Source: JAISST01 sp050434145 (GTDB lineage: Bacteria; Fusobacteriota; Fusobacteriia; Fusobacteriales; Fusobacteriaceae). From it: a DNA stretch of 64,000 nucleotides. A program made the translations under genes and the position numbers. The notes under the pieces were generated by a model. It did not search any database and was not told the origin of the DNA. It was given only the letters and a program-made list of their open reading frames with translations. Shown one piece after another: positions 34,693 to 42,548 of this stretch. The stretch covers positions 49,753-113,752 of the forward strand of contig NZ_JBNPVX010000003.1 of assembly GCF_050434145.1 (NCBI RefSeq). The letters are read 5' to 3'. Numbering within the stretch: position 1 is the stretch's first letter; every line of letters starts with the position of its first letter.

Positions 34693-35226
34693 CTATTTTT
34701 TTTTATATTCAAAGGCTTTTGTTTCAAGTAATTTGAAGTCTACCACATTCTCAATATATTTTATATCAAAGTTTTTAGTTTTTTGATTATATAGAACTCT
34801 TGCATGATTGAGAATAAGTTTTTTATTATTACTTATAAACTCCATTTCTTTTTCAATGACATGTCGATAATTCTTATCTTTCTCCAGATCAATCTTGTAT
34901 TCTCTAACCAGACTCATATCAATTACTGGAATCATACTACTTAGCTTTATTTTCCCTTTAAGCTCTAGTTCACCATTGTCATTTTTTGAAACAATTCTTA
35001 TAATGGGTATAACTGACTTCCTGATAGTACCATCAGGTAAATAATCAGACTTTTTGGGAGATGCTAAAGGAGCCAAATAATTTTTTCCTTCTACAGATAG
35101 TAAAATACCGATATACTTCCTAGTTTTGTTTGTGCCATCATCACTTGGCTTCAATATACGATTGTCAAACTGCCTCAAATAATTCAAATAGTTTGGATCA
35201 ATCTCATAAAAACCTATTTTTTTCAT
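34693..35226 (-). CDS. toxN: Type III toxin-antitoxin system toxin, ToxN/AbiQ family endoribonuclease
   Basis: A protein of about 177 residues matching the ToxN/AbiQ fold: KIGFYEIDPNYLNYLRQFDN at the N terminus, RKYIGILLSVEGKNYLAPLA followed by the diagnostic SPKKSD, SSMIPVIDMSLVREYKID, YRHVIEKEMEFISNNKKLIL and a short C-terminal helix. ToxN cuts RNA at A-rich sites and its own antitoxin transcript into repeat units; family members abort phage infection. The frame opens at GTG 35235, but ATG 35226 with TAGGTG upstream is preferred. Immediately upstream on the same strand lie three 38-39-nt repeats and a terminator, exactly the type III arrangement. The family call rests on motif recognition and on this context. 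Confidence 0.93.
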   Translation of the reverse strand: MKKIGFYEIDPNYLNYLRQFDNRILKPSDDGTNKTRKYIGILLSVEGKNYLAPLASPKKSDYLPDGTIRKSVIPIIRIVSKNDNGELELKGKIKLSSMIPVIDMSLVREYKIDLEKDKNYRHVIEKEMEFISNNKKLILNHARVLYNQKTKNFDIKYIENVVDFKLLETKAFEYKKK

Positions 35227-35240
35227 ATTTTTCACCTACC

Positions 35241-35262
35241 AAAAAATGGCACAAATAGTGCC
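35241..35262 (-). terminator. Terminator between toxI repeats and toxN
   Basis: On the minus strand GGCAC-TATTT-GTGCC followed by ATTTTTT. A short terminator between the RNA antitoxin and the toxin gene is the hallmark of type III loci; it sets a high RNA-to-toxin ratio by limiting read-through. Confidence 0.85.
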
Positions 35263-35410
35263 TGGAATTTACAGCTCCCCATTTTAGGACGAGGGCAAGT
35301 CCGAATTGACAGCTCCCTATTTAAAGACGTGGGTAAGTCCGAATTTGACAGCTCCATATTTTTAGGACATAGGTACGTCCGAATTGGTCAAATGAGTAAC
35401 AACTAATTGC
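35263..35410 (-). ncRNA. toxI: ToxI-type RNA antitoxin (three tandem repeats)
   Basis: Transcribed from the promoter at 35417-35445, this RNA holds three tandem repeats of 39, 39 and 38 nt (35386-35348, 35347-35309, 35308-35271). On the coding strand each begins AATTCGGAC and ends GGAGCTGT. Each unit contains a short GGAC...GTC(C/T) stem. In type III systems each unit folds to a pseudoknot that binds one toxin molecule, giving a closed ring of RNA and protein. A partial fourth AAATTCCAGG precedes the terminator. The boundary of 35410 is an estimate from the promoter. Confidence 0.88.
35271..35386 (-). repeat. Tandem 38-39-nt antitoxin repeats (3 units)
   Basis: Units lie at 35271-35308, 35309-35347 and 35348-35386. 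Plus-strand starts are ACAGCTCC and ends TCCGAATT(T)G. The inner parts differ (for example GGACGAGGGCAAGTCC, GACGTGGGTAAGTCC and GGACATAGGTACGTCC), but the paired bases are kept, which points to selection on RNA structure. Confidence 0.9.
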
Positions 35411-35416
35411 AATAGA

Positions 35417-35445
35417 ATTATATTATATATATTTTATTTTGTCAA
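35417..35445 (-). promoter_or_regulatory. Consensus promoter of the type III toxin-antitoxin locus
   Basis: On the minus strand TTGACA (35445-35440), a 17-bp spacer and TATAAT (35422-35417): a perfect sigma-70 consensus. It is the strongest promoter in the window, as expected for a system needing excess antitoxin RNA. Confidence 0.88.
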
Positions 35446-35696
35446 TACATTTATACTAAATATTTTTATAATTTTATGTTACAAATTAGAAAAGTTTTTT
35501 TTAAGGATAACATAATGTAATCATTACATTTATTTCTTTATGTTGATAGTTATAATATATGTCGCTAATTATGGGATATTCAGGGGATTAAATATTTTAT
35601 TTTTTTGGTGAACTAGAAATTAAATAGAACATAATTTTTATTTTTAAAAATTTCTTTTATGTGTTTGTTAAAAATGAATTTTTTAATGAAAGAAGA

Positions 35697-36311
35697 CTAT
35701 TTTTTTAGTACTAATTCTTTAAATTCCTCTTCATTTATATCTTCTAGAAAGTTAACAATATCTTTCCATATTGATTTATGATATCCATATCCACCTTTAA
35801 GCATTTCCTCGATGGCGTCTTTTTTATTCCAGTTTTCATAAGTAATTCTGTACAATGCTATGATCCATCCAGTTCTATCAGCTCCATGGTAACAATGAAC
35901 TAAGACAGGTTTCCCTTCAAAGATAGGGTTGTTTGGATTTAGAGTTCTCATTAAAAAGATGGCATCTTCTAATTTTGCATTCCAAGCACGCATACTGACA
36001 TGAATTAATTTAAGATTTGTTCCTTTTATAAGAGGAGTATCTTTTTGTTTTGAACGAAGTGAAATTATTGTACCAATACCAAGTTTTTCGGCATTTCTCA
36101 TTCCTGTGGCAGTGGGCTGTGCAGAACGATATAGATTGTCAGAGACTTTGTGTAGATTATCAAGACCCTCAATATTCATTTTTGTAGCCCATTTTTTATT
36201 TCTAATATTTTTTTCAGTTGCTGCACATAAAATGTCATGATTTATAAAATTAGCTAGAATAAATGATAAAATTAAGATAAATATTTTTTTGTTATTTGAT
36301 ATTAAATTCAT
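35697..36311 (-). CDS. Exported dual-specificity/tyrosine phosphatase-like protein
   Basis: A 204-residue protein with an N-terminal hydrophobic segment (IFILILSFILANFINHDILC) that is a signal peptide or anchor, followed by a cysteine-dependent phosphatase domain. The P-loop is HCYHGADRTGWIIALYR, matching HCxxGxxR(S/T). Upstream blocks are LYRSAQPTATGMRNAEKLG and GIGTIISLRSKQKD, typical of this bacterial group. Asp/Trp in MRAWNAKLEDA may provide the acid. Export suggests a role on extracellular or periplasmic phosphate esters. The preceding 250 bp (35446-35696) are AT-rich without a gene. It stands alone, and its target is unknown. Confidence 0.85.
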   Translation of the reverse strand: MNLISNNKKIFILILSFILANFINHDILCAATEKNIRNKKWATKMNIEGLDNLHKVSDNLYRSAQPTATGMRNAEKLGIGTIISLRSKQKDTPLIKGTNLKLIHVSMRAWNAKLEDAIFLMRTLNPNNPIFEGKPVLVHCYHGADRTGWIIALYRITYENWNKKDAIEEMLKGGYGYHKSIWKDIVNFLEDINEEEFKELVLKK

Positions 36312-36459
36312 AATTTTCTCCTTGATTTTAAGATTTAGTTAATTGTTAAATTAGGATTTTATCTTGAAAATACTGTTATTATAGCACATTTTAACACAAA
36401 AAAGAAATAATTATTATATTTATTATTTATATTAGATTTGGTTGCTTAAATATAAAAAC

Positions 36460-36490
36460 AAAAAGCTGTTATCAAATTTATGATAACAGC
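36460..36490 (-). terminator. Terminator of the aspartokinase gene
   Basis: GCTGTTATCA and TGATAACAGC form a perfect 10-bp stem with a 6-nt loop, followed on the minus strand by a T run, 7 nt past the aspartokinase stop. Confidence 0.85.
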
Positions 36491-36496
36491 AAAATT

Positions 36497-37837
36497 TTAT
36501 TGGATAAATTCATTGTAAATTGTTTTAATTGTATTTTCGTATTGATTATTAGTAACTCCAACTATAATATTAATTTCTTCATTAGTCTGTGAAATGGCAT
36601 AAATATTGATATTTTCTCTACCAAGTGCACTAAATAATCTTCCTGAGATTCCAGATCTTCTTTTCATATTTCGACCAACAGTAGCAATAAGAGATATGTC
36701 ATCTACTACAGTTACATCATCAGTATCGCATTTTTTCTTGATCTCTAACACAATTTCATAAAGACGTGGTTTTAATTTATTAGAATCAACTATTACTGAA
36801 AAAGAATCAATTCCTGTAGGAATGTGTTCGACTGGTACATTGTATGTATCTAATATATCTAATACAATTTTTACAGTAAGTAGCTTATTTTGCATATGAC
36901 TTTTAGTAATATTTATAATTGTAAAATCTTTTTTTCCAGCAATTCCTGTTATAAAACTATCTTCGTTATTGTCTTCGCATGTGTCAAAAATATAGGTGCC
37001 TTCTCCATTGGGATCATTTGTATTTAATATATGAATAGGGATATTTTTTTCCTTTACTGGAAAAATAGCTTCTTCATGTAATACACTTGCTCCCATGTAT
37101 GATAGTTCTCTTAGTTCACTGTAGGTGATAGAGTTAATTCTTTTGGGATTTTTTATAATCCTTGGATCAGCAGTAAGTATACCAGAGACATCAGTCCAAT
37201 TTTCATATACATCTGCATTTATGATATTAGCTATAATAGATCCAGTAACATCTCCACCACCACGAGACATTATCTTGATAGTGTTATCTGGTAAAGAACC
37301 ATAAAATCCAGGTATTACTAATCTATTATTTTCTTTAGTAATATCAGCAAATGCTTTCTTGGTTTTTTCATAATCGATAGAACCATCATAATTAAAGAAA
37401 ATAATATCTTTAGCATCTGCAAATTTATATCCCAAGTATTCTGCCATTAATAGTGCAGTGAGATATTCTCCACGACTTACTAAATAGTGTGTATCTATTT
37501 TTTTATTAAGCTGGCTTTTAATAAGGTCCAATTCTTTTTCTATATCAAAAGTTAGATTGAGGTCGTTTTTGATAGAAATAAAGCGTTCTACAATTTTATC
37601 AAAAATATTATCACACGAAATATTATATTCTAGATGAGCTCTACATAGGAATAAAAGGTCAGTGATTTTATTATCAGCATTTTCCCCTTTTCCTGATGCA
37701 CTTATTACTACAAATTGTCTACTATCATCACTTAGGACTATTTCTTTTACTTTTTTAAATTGATTACTGTTGGCTACTGAGGAACCACCAAATTTTACGA
37801 TTTTTAGCATCTTTATATAGGGAATTAAAATTCCCAT
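36497..37837 (-). CDS. Aspartate kinase
   Basis: First enzyme of the aspartate pathway (aspartate to aspartyl phosphate). The kinase domain starts KIVKFGGSSVANSNQFKKVK; HYLVSRGEYLTALLMAEYLG, IKIMSRGGGDVTGSIIANII and ENWTDVSGILTADPR are its family blocks. The C-terminal 150 residues (from about 300) form two ACT domains (SIPTGIDSFSVIVDSNKLKP-like VEHIPTGIDSFSVIVDSNKL and GISGRLFSALGRENINIYAI), so feedback control by lysine or threonine is likely. The start is unclear: ATG 37837 is only 2 nt from AGGAGG, while ATG 37810 (MLKIVKFGG) fits the family N terminus but lacks a ribosome site. Repeat copy B lies just upstream. Confidence 0.93.
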   Translation of the reverse strand: MGILIPYIKMLKIVKFGGSSVANSNQFKKVKEIVLSDDSRQFVVISASGKGENADNKITDLLFLCRAHLEYNISCDNIFDKIVERFISIKNDLNLTFDIEKELDLIKSQLNKKIDTHYLVSRGEYLTALLMAEYLGYKFADAKDIIFFNYDGSIDYEKTKKAFADITKENNRLVIPGFYGSLPDNTIKIMSRGGGDVTGSIIANIINADVYENWTDVSGILTADPRIIKNPKRINSITYSELRELSYMGASVLHEEAIFPVKEKNIPIHILNTNDPNGEGTYIFDTCEDNNEDSFITGIAGKKDFTIINITKSHMQNKLLTVKIVLDILDTYNVPVEHIPTGIDSFSVIVDSNKLKPRLYEIVLEIKKKCDTDDVTVVDDISLIATVGRNMKRRSGISGRLFSALGRENINIYAISQTNEEINIIVGVTNNQYENTIKTIYNEFIQ

Positions 37838-37861
37838 GACCTCCTAATATTTTTAAATTTT

Positions 37862-38083
37862 AAGCTGTTGTAAAACTAGTTTGTATCTTACAAAATTCAT
37901 GCTTTTACTGTTTTCTTATTTCTTCTTTTCCGCCAGCCTCACTATGCTCGGCTGCTGCTGTGAGTGAGCAGTGCCTGCGGCGCTTTTGGGGGCAAGCCCC
38001 AAACCCCAAAAGATTTATTTATATAACAATTTTTTGTGAAAGTAATAAATAAAACTTTGTATTTGGCAACTGCCTATTTTTAA
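37862..38083 (-). repeat. Dispersed intergenic repeat, copy B
   Basis: Begins (plus strand) AAGCTGTTGTAAAACTAG and ends CAACTGCCTATT. It has a GC-rich centre with an inverted repeat, CTTTTGGGG/CCCCAAAAG, and a tail AATTTTTTGTGAAAGTAATA nearly identical to copy A. Its AAGCTGTTG end lies 25 bp from the aspartokinase ATG, in the same orientation and spacing as copies A and C relative to their genes. The region between hom and the aspartokinase gene has no coding potential. Confidence 0.8.
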
Positions 38084-38090
38084 ATTTTAA

Positions 38091-38130
38091 GCTGTTGTAA
38101 AAACTAGTTTGTATCTTACAAATTCTCTAG
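38091..38130 (-). repeat. Partial second head of the dispersed repeat
   Basis: AAGCTGTTGTAAAAACTAG followed by TTTGTATCTTACAAATTC repeats the first 35 or so bases of copy B directly after it and stops at the 3' end of hom. It suggests a tandem insertion or a duplication with loss of the rest. Confidence 0.75.
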
Positions 38131-38137
38131 CTACGTT

Positions 38138-39298
38138 TTATTCAGCTGTTCTTTCTTTTATAACAAAAATTTCTTTCGGCAAAGTATTGGTTAATTCTAT
38201 TAGTTGGTTAATTGATATATTTTTAGTATAATGGAAATATTCTCCATTGTATTCTTCACAATTTTCAATCAATTGATTTTCAATTATTGAATTTGTTCTT
38301 ATATAGTATTTACATGATGACATAGAATCACTATATTCAAGGGATGTGTCAAGATTCAATGTATGTGTAATTTTTTTTGTGTATATATCCAAAACATCTT
38401 GTACCACAGCATTGGCTGTGGGAAGTTTTCCTGCACCTTGCCCATAAAATTTTAATTCACCAATAGTTGCACCTTGTAAAGTTACAATATTAAGATTCCT
38501 CTTTACATTTGCTTCAATAGAGTCTCGTGAAAATAATGTTGGAATTACAATAGCTTCGTATTTATTCTCTATTTTTTCTGCCTCGCCTATTAATTTTATA
38601 GAAAAGTTTTTAGTTTTGAAAAAACTAATATCATTTTTAGTGATGTATCTAATACCAAAAGCTGGAATTTTATCTACTTCTACAATGGAGTGAAAAGCAA
38701 TTGCACTAGATATAACTACTTTGTTTTTTACATCAATACCATCTATATCAGCACTTGGATCGCTTTCTGCATATCCTAGTTTCTGAGCTTCTGTCAATGC
38801 AACAGAAAAATCTTCGTTCAATTCATCCATCTTATCCAAAATATAATTGGTAGTACCATTTAATATACCATAGAAATGTGAGACTCTGTCTATTCTACTA
38901 GCTTTTTCTATAGAAGCTAGCCATGGAATTCCACCAGCTGTACTTGCTTCAAATGATAAAAAAACTCCATTAGATTTTGCAATATATTCTAATTCTCTTA
39001 AATTGTTAGCAATAACAGCTTTATTTGCTGTAACAACACTTTTTTTATGAGAAAGAGCTGCTTTAATATATTCATATGCTGGATTGATTCCACCTATACA
39101 TTCTATGATCAAGTCTATATTTTTATCATTAATTATTTCCTCAAATGAATCAGTCATTATAGGTAAGGTTTTGGTTTTTGTACTTCTTACAAAAATTTTT
39201 TTAATTTTTATTTCATTATGAAATGGAAAAGTTTCTCTTGTAATGATGTCATATACTCCACTTCCAACAGTGCCAAAACCTAAGATTGCTACATTCAT
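38138..39298 (-). CDS. hom: Homoserine dehydrogenase
   Basis: Reduces aspartate semialdehyde to homoserine. The 386 residues start with an NAD(P)-binding motif, VAILGFGTVGSGVYDIITR. Catalytic and substrate blocks are SVVTANKAVIANNL, FEASTAGGIPWLASIEKAS, GILNGTTNYILDKM and AQKLGYAESDPSADIDGIDV, in that order. It is shorter than the 430-residue Bacillus form, and the end after the barrel is only about 80 residues, so a full ACT domain is doubtful. AGGAGGCAAAT precedes the ATG. It diverges from thrC and lies upstream of the aspartokinase gene on the same strand, separated by the dispersed repeat. Confidence 0.95.
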   Translation of the reverse strand: MNVAILGFGTVGSGVYDIITRETFPFHNEIKIKKIFVRSTKTKTLPIMTDSFEEIINDKNIDLIIECIGGINPAYEYIKAALSHKKSVVTANKAVIANNLRELEYIAKSNGVFLSFEASTAGGIPWLASIEKASRIDRVSHFYGILNGTTNYILDKMDELNEDFSVALTEAQKLGYAESDPSADIDGIDVKNKVVISSAIAFHSIVEVDKIPAFGIRYITKNDISFFKTKNFSIKLIGEAEKIENKYEAIVIPTLFSRDSIEANVKRNLNIVTLQGATIGELKFYGQGAGKLPTANAVVQDVLDIYTKKITHTLNLDTSLEYSDSMSSCKYYIRTNSIIENQLIENCEEYNGEYFHYTKNISINQLIELTNTLPKEIFVIKERTAE

Positions 39299-39447
39299 AT
39301 TTGCCTCCTGAATAGTGCTTAATTGCTTAAGATGGTAATTTACTGATACAAGTTAGTAAAATAATGTACTTTAGATGTAAAATTAATTTTGAAGATATAA
39401 AATTATAAATTTCATAAAAAATAAATTAGTATCTCTAGAAAAAACAC

Positions 39448-39476
39448 TTGTATTTATACGAAAAACATTGTATCAT
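39448..39476 (+). promoter_or_regulatory. Promoter of the thrC-thrB operon
   Basis: TTGTAT at 39448-39453, a 17-bp spacer and TATCAT at 39471-39476 in the divergent hom/thrC intergenic region. Confidence 0.5.
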
Positions 39477-39523
39477 ATGTTAGATAAAATAGTCAAATTA
39501 TTTTTAAGGAGATTTTGAAAAAT

Positions 39524-41035
39524 ATGGAAAAAAAATGTGTAGAATATGAAAGTACAAGAAGTAATAATATTAAAGTAGCACCATCTAATGCTCTATTGAA
39601 TGGATTGAGTGTAGATGGTGGTTTATTTGTGATGAGAGATATTAATGAGCTATCAATAGATATAAATACATTGGTGGGAAAGAATTATTATGAGATTGCA
39701 AAAAATATATTAAGAATGTTTTTAGATTTTACAGATGAAGAAGTGGAAGAATGTGTAGAAAAAGCTTATAGAGATAAATTTTCGTCAGTGAAAGTAGCAC
39801 CAGTTATAAAACTAAATGATGGATATATACTAGAGTTATTTAATGGACCTACAAGTGCATTTAAAGATTTTGGACTTTTGATGTTACCACAACTAATTAC
39901 CAAGGCATTGGAGAAAACTAGAATAGAAGATGATATATTGATATTGACAGCAACTTCGGGAGATACAGGGAAAGCAGCATTGGAAGGGTTTAAAAATGTT
40001 GATAGAACCAAGATAGTTGTTTTTTATCCTCATGAAAAAGTAAGTAAGGTTCAAGAATTACAAATGGTAACTCAAGAAGGGGACAATTTGGGTGTTGTAG
40101 CAATAAGAGGAAATTTTGATGATGCACAAAATGGGGTGAAAGAGCTTTTTGCAGATGAAGATTTTAAGAAAAGCCTAAAAATACAGGGACTACAACTATC
40201 TAGTGCTAATTCCATAAATGTGGGTAGACTGATAGCACAGATAGTTTATTATTTTGCAGGATATATGCAATTGGTAGATTCTGGAGATATAAAATTGGGA
40301 GAGAAGGTAAATTTTGTAGTGCCAACAGGAAATTTTGGTAATATTTTGGCTGGATATTATGGAAAACTTTTAGGACTTCCAATTAATAAATTGGTATGTG
40401 CTTCTAATAGCAATAATGTACTATATGATTTTATTACTACAGGGGTTTATGATAAAAGAAGAGAATTTTTGGAAACTATTTCTCCATCAATGGATATACT
40501 CATATCTAGTAATTTGGAGAGATTACTCTACTATGTTAGTGACTGTGATAATGATTATGTAGCCCAATTGATGAATACACTAAAAACAGAAGGATTCTAT
40601 AAAGTTAATGACAATATATTTGCTAAAATTAAGGAAAACTTTTTAAGTGGTTATGCTAGTGATATTGATACAAAAGAAATCATAAATAAAGTTTATGAGT
40701 CAAATAATTATCTTTTGGATACACATACAGGAGTTGCTTATAAAGTATTATTGGAATTGTTAAAAAATAATAAAAATCAATTGGGTGAATATAAGAATAT
40801 TGTGTTATCAACAGCATCGCCTTATAAGTTCTCCAAGGATGTGTGTGGTTCTTTTGGAGATATAGCAAATGGTATAAGTGAATTTATAATAATGGAAAAA
40901 TTAAGTGAAATGACAGAAACTACTATTCCAGATAATCTAAAAGGGTTAGATAAAAAAGAAAGATTGCACAAAGATGTGATAAATAAATCTGAGATGAAAA
41001 GCTATGTATTAAATGTCTTGAAGGGGTTGAAATAG
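39524..41035 (+). CDS. thrC: Threonine synthase
   Basis: Pyridoxal phosphate enzyme that turns O-phosphohomoserine into threonine. About 503 residues, the long form. Blocks: YESTRSNNIKVAPSNALLNG, SVDGGLFVMRDI, ELFNGPTSAFKDFGLLMLPQ with the PLP lysine, ILTATSGDTGKAALEGF, FDDAQNGVKELFADEDF, SSANSINVGRLIAQIVYYF, NFVVPTGNFGNILAGYYGK, and THTGVAYKVL. AAGGAG at 39506-39511 is 3 nt from TTG 39515 and 12 nt from ATG 39524; the ATG is preferred but not certain. thrB begins 2 nt after the stop. Confidence 0.96.
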   Translation: MEKKCVEYESTRSNNIKVAPSNALLNGLSVDGGLFVMRDINELSIDINTLVGKNYYEIAKNILRMFLDFTDEEVEECVEKAYRDKFSSVKVAPVIKLNDGYILELFNGPTSAFKDFGLLMLPQLITKALEKTRIEDDILILTATSGDTGKAALEGFKNVDRTKIVVFYPHEKVSKVQELQMVTQEGDNLGVVAIRGNFDDAQNGVKELFADEDFKKSLKIQGLQLSSANSINVGRLIAQIVYYFAGYMQLVDSGDIKLGEKVNFVVPTGNFGNILAGYYGKLLGLPINKLVCASNSNNVLYDFITTGVYDKRREFLETISPSMDILISSNLERLLYYVSDCDNDYVAQLMNTLKTEGFYKVNDNIFAKIKENFLSGYASDIDTKEIINKVYESNNYLLDTHTGVAYKVLLELLKNNKNQLGEYKNIVLSTASPYKFSKDVCGSFGDIANGISEFIIMEKLSEMTETTIPDNLKGLDKKERLHKDVINKSEMKSYVLNVLKGLK

Positions 41036-41036
41036 T

Positions 41037-41912
41037 GTGATAAAAATAAGAGTACCTGGCACAAGTGCCAATCTGGGACCTGGATTTGATACATTGGGAC
41101 TTGCTATTTCTCTCTATTCTACTTTTTATTTTGAGGAAAGAGATAGTGGACTGGTGATAGAAGGTTGTGATGATAAATATGCTAATAAAGAAAATCTTGT
41201 CTATAGATCTTTTGAAAAAACATTATCTATATTGGGGAAAAAAATAAAAGGTTTATATATAAAAATAGATGCGAAAGTTCCAGTATCGAGAGGATTAGGT
41301 AGTAGCTCATCTTGTATAGTAGCTGGAGTAGCAGGTGCTTATGTGATGACTAACACTCCTGTTGATTTGAATGAAATATTTACTATTGCCACAGAAATAG
41401 AAGGACATCCAGATAATGTTGCACCAGCAATTTTTGGCGGGTTGGTATCTTCTCTTACAGTTGAAAATAAGGCATATTATGTAAAATATAACATAGATGA
41501 TAGATTTAATTTTCTTGCTTTGATACCTGATTTTGAGACTAGTACCAGTGATGCACGAAAAGTATTACCTAAAACATTGACTTTTGAAGATACAGTATAT
41601 ACTATGGGAAGATTGGGGATAATATTAAAAGCTTTTGAAAATTATGATAAAAAGTTGTTAAATATTGCAATGGATGATAAAATACATGAGCCATATAGGA
41701 AAAAAATTATTCATGAATATGAAGAAGTAAAGGAGATTTGTAAAGAAATAGATAGTATTTGCTTCTTTATTTCTGGAAGTGGATCAACACTTATGAATAT
41801 ATTGAATAATGTAAATAATTTTGATAAAATTAAAGAAAGATTAACTAAATTAAAATATAACTGGAAAGGAATGTTATTGACTATAGATAATGATGGATTA
41901 ATGATATATTAA
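41037..41912 (+). CDS. thrB: Homoserine kinase
   Basis: GHMP-family kinase that phosphorylates homoserine for ThrC. The 291 residues show the N-terminal IRVPGTSANLGPGFDTLGLA, the ATP-binding PVSRGLGSSSSCIVAGV, EGHPDNVAPAIFGGLV and the C-terminal FFISGSGSTLMNIL. Translation starts at GTG 41037, 1 nt after the thrC stop, with AAGGGG within the end of thrC. This tight spacing implies translational coupling. Confidence 0.96.
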   Translation: MIKIRVPGTSANLGPGFDTLGLAISLYSTFYFEERDSGLVIEGCDDKYANKENLVYRSFEKTLSILGKKIKGLYIKIDAKVPVSRGLGSSSSCIVAGVAGAYVMTNTPVDLNEIFTIATEIEGHPDNVAPAIFGGLVSSLTVENKAYYVKYNIDDRFNFLALIPDFETSTSDARKVLPKTLTFEDTVYTMGRLGIILKAFENYDKKLLNIAMDDKIHEPYRKKIIHEYEEVKEICKEIDSICFFISGSGSTLMNILNNVNNFDKIKERLTKLKYNWKGMLLTIDNDGLMIY

Positions 41913-41937
41913 AGGAGATAATTCTCTAGGAGGATTA

Positions 41938-42375
41938 ATGTTAAAGGACTATTTAGTAGTACATAAATCAGTGTTACCAGATATATTTGAGAAAGTGTTG
42001 GAAGTAAAAAAATTAGTGGAAGAAAAAGAAATTTTAAATGTAAGTGAAGCAACTAAAAAAGTTGGAATTTCTCGTAGTGCATACTATAAATATAAAGACT
42101 TTGTGTTTTTGCCCAATAGTTCGAAAATAGAAAAAAGAGCTGTTATTTCTTTTATATTATCTCATGAAAAAGGTGTATTGTCTGATGTGTTAAAATTGAT
42201 ATCAGAATCAAATTGCAATATTATTACTATAAATCAAAATATTCCTATTCATACTAAAGCAGTGGTAACGATAAGTATGGATGTAAGTGAAATGAAAATA
42301 AGTTTGGAGGGATTTATACGAGAAGTTAATGAAATTAATGGAGTTTCAAGACTAAATTTAGTTTCTGTAGAATAG
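41938..42375 (+). CDS. ACT domain-containing protein (PheB/UPF0735 type)
   Basis: A 145-residue protein with an N-terminal helix-turn-helix-like stretch, NVSEATKKVGISRSAYYKYK, and a C-terminal ACT domain (about 70-145: RAVISFILSHEKGVLSDVLK ... VNEINGVSRLNLVSVE). The same protein is encoded next to hom and thrB in Bacillus, where it is called PheB although it is not chorismate mutase. Its position as the third gene of thrC-thrB suggests it senses an amino acid and regulates this pathway; that is inference. AGGAGG lies before the ATG. Confidence 0.88.
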   Translation: MLKDYLVVHKSVLPDIFEKVLEVKKLVEEKEILNVSEATKKVGISRSAYYKYKDFVFLPNSSKIEKRAVISFILSHEKGVLSDVLKLISESNCNIITINQNIPIHTKAVVTISMDVSEMKISLEGFIREVNEINGVSRLNLVSVE

Positions 42376-42463
42376 AACAGCAGGAAAAGTATAAAGAAAA
42401 CAAAATTAACAATATAAGAATCTATAAAAAAAAGAAAAAAGTTAAGCAAAAGTTATAGAATTT

Positions 42464-42472
42464 TGGTATAAT
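42464..42472 (+). promoter_or_regulatory. Extended -10 element before the PBP gene
   Basis: TGG-TATAAT at 42464-42472, 77 bp upstream of the PBP start, without a clear -35. Confidence 0.45.
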
Positions 42473-42548
42473 ATGAATATCAAAGTATTGAGATAGGTTT
42501 GCTAATTTTTGTTTTGATAAAAATCACCCCTTTGGAGGATATTAAGTT

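Noticed and set aside
35271..35386. Regular short repeats resembling a small CRISPR array
   Set aside because: The units are directly adjacent with no unrelated spacers, are followed by a terminator and a ToxN-like gene, and have no cas genes nearby; they are antitoxin RNA repeats.
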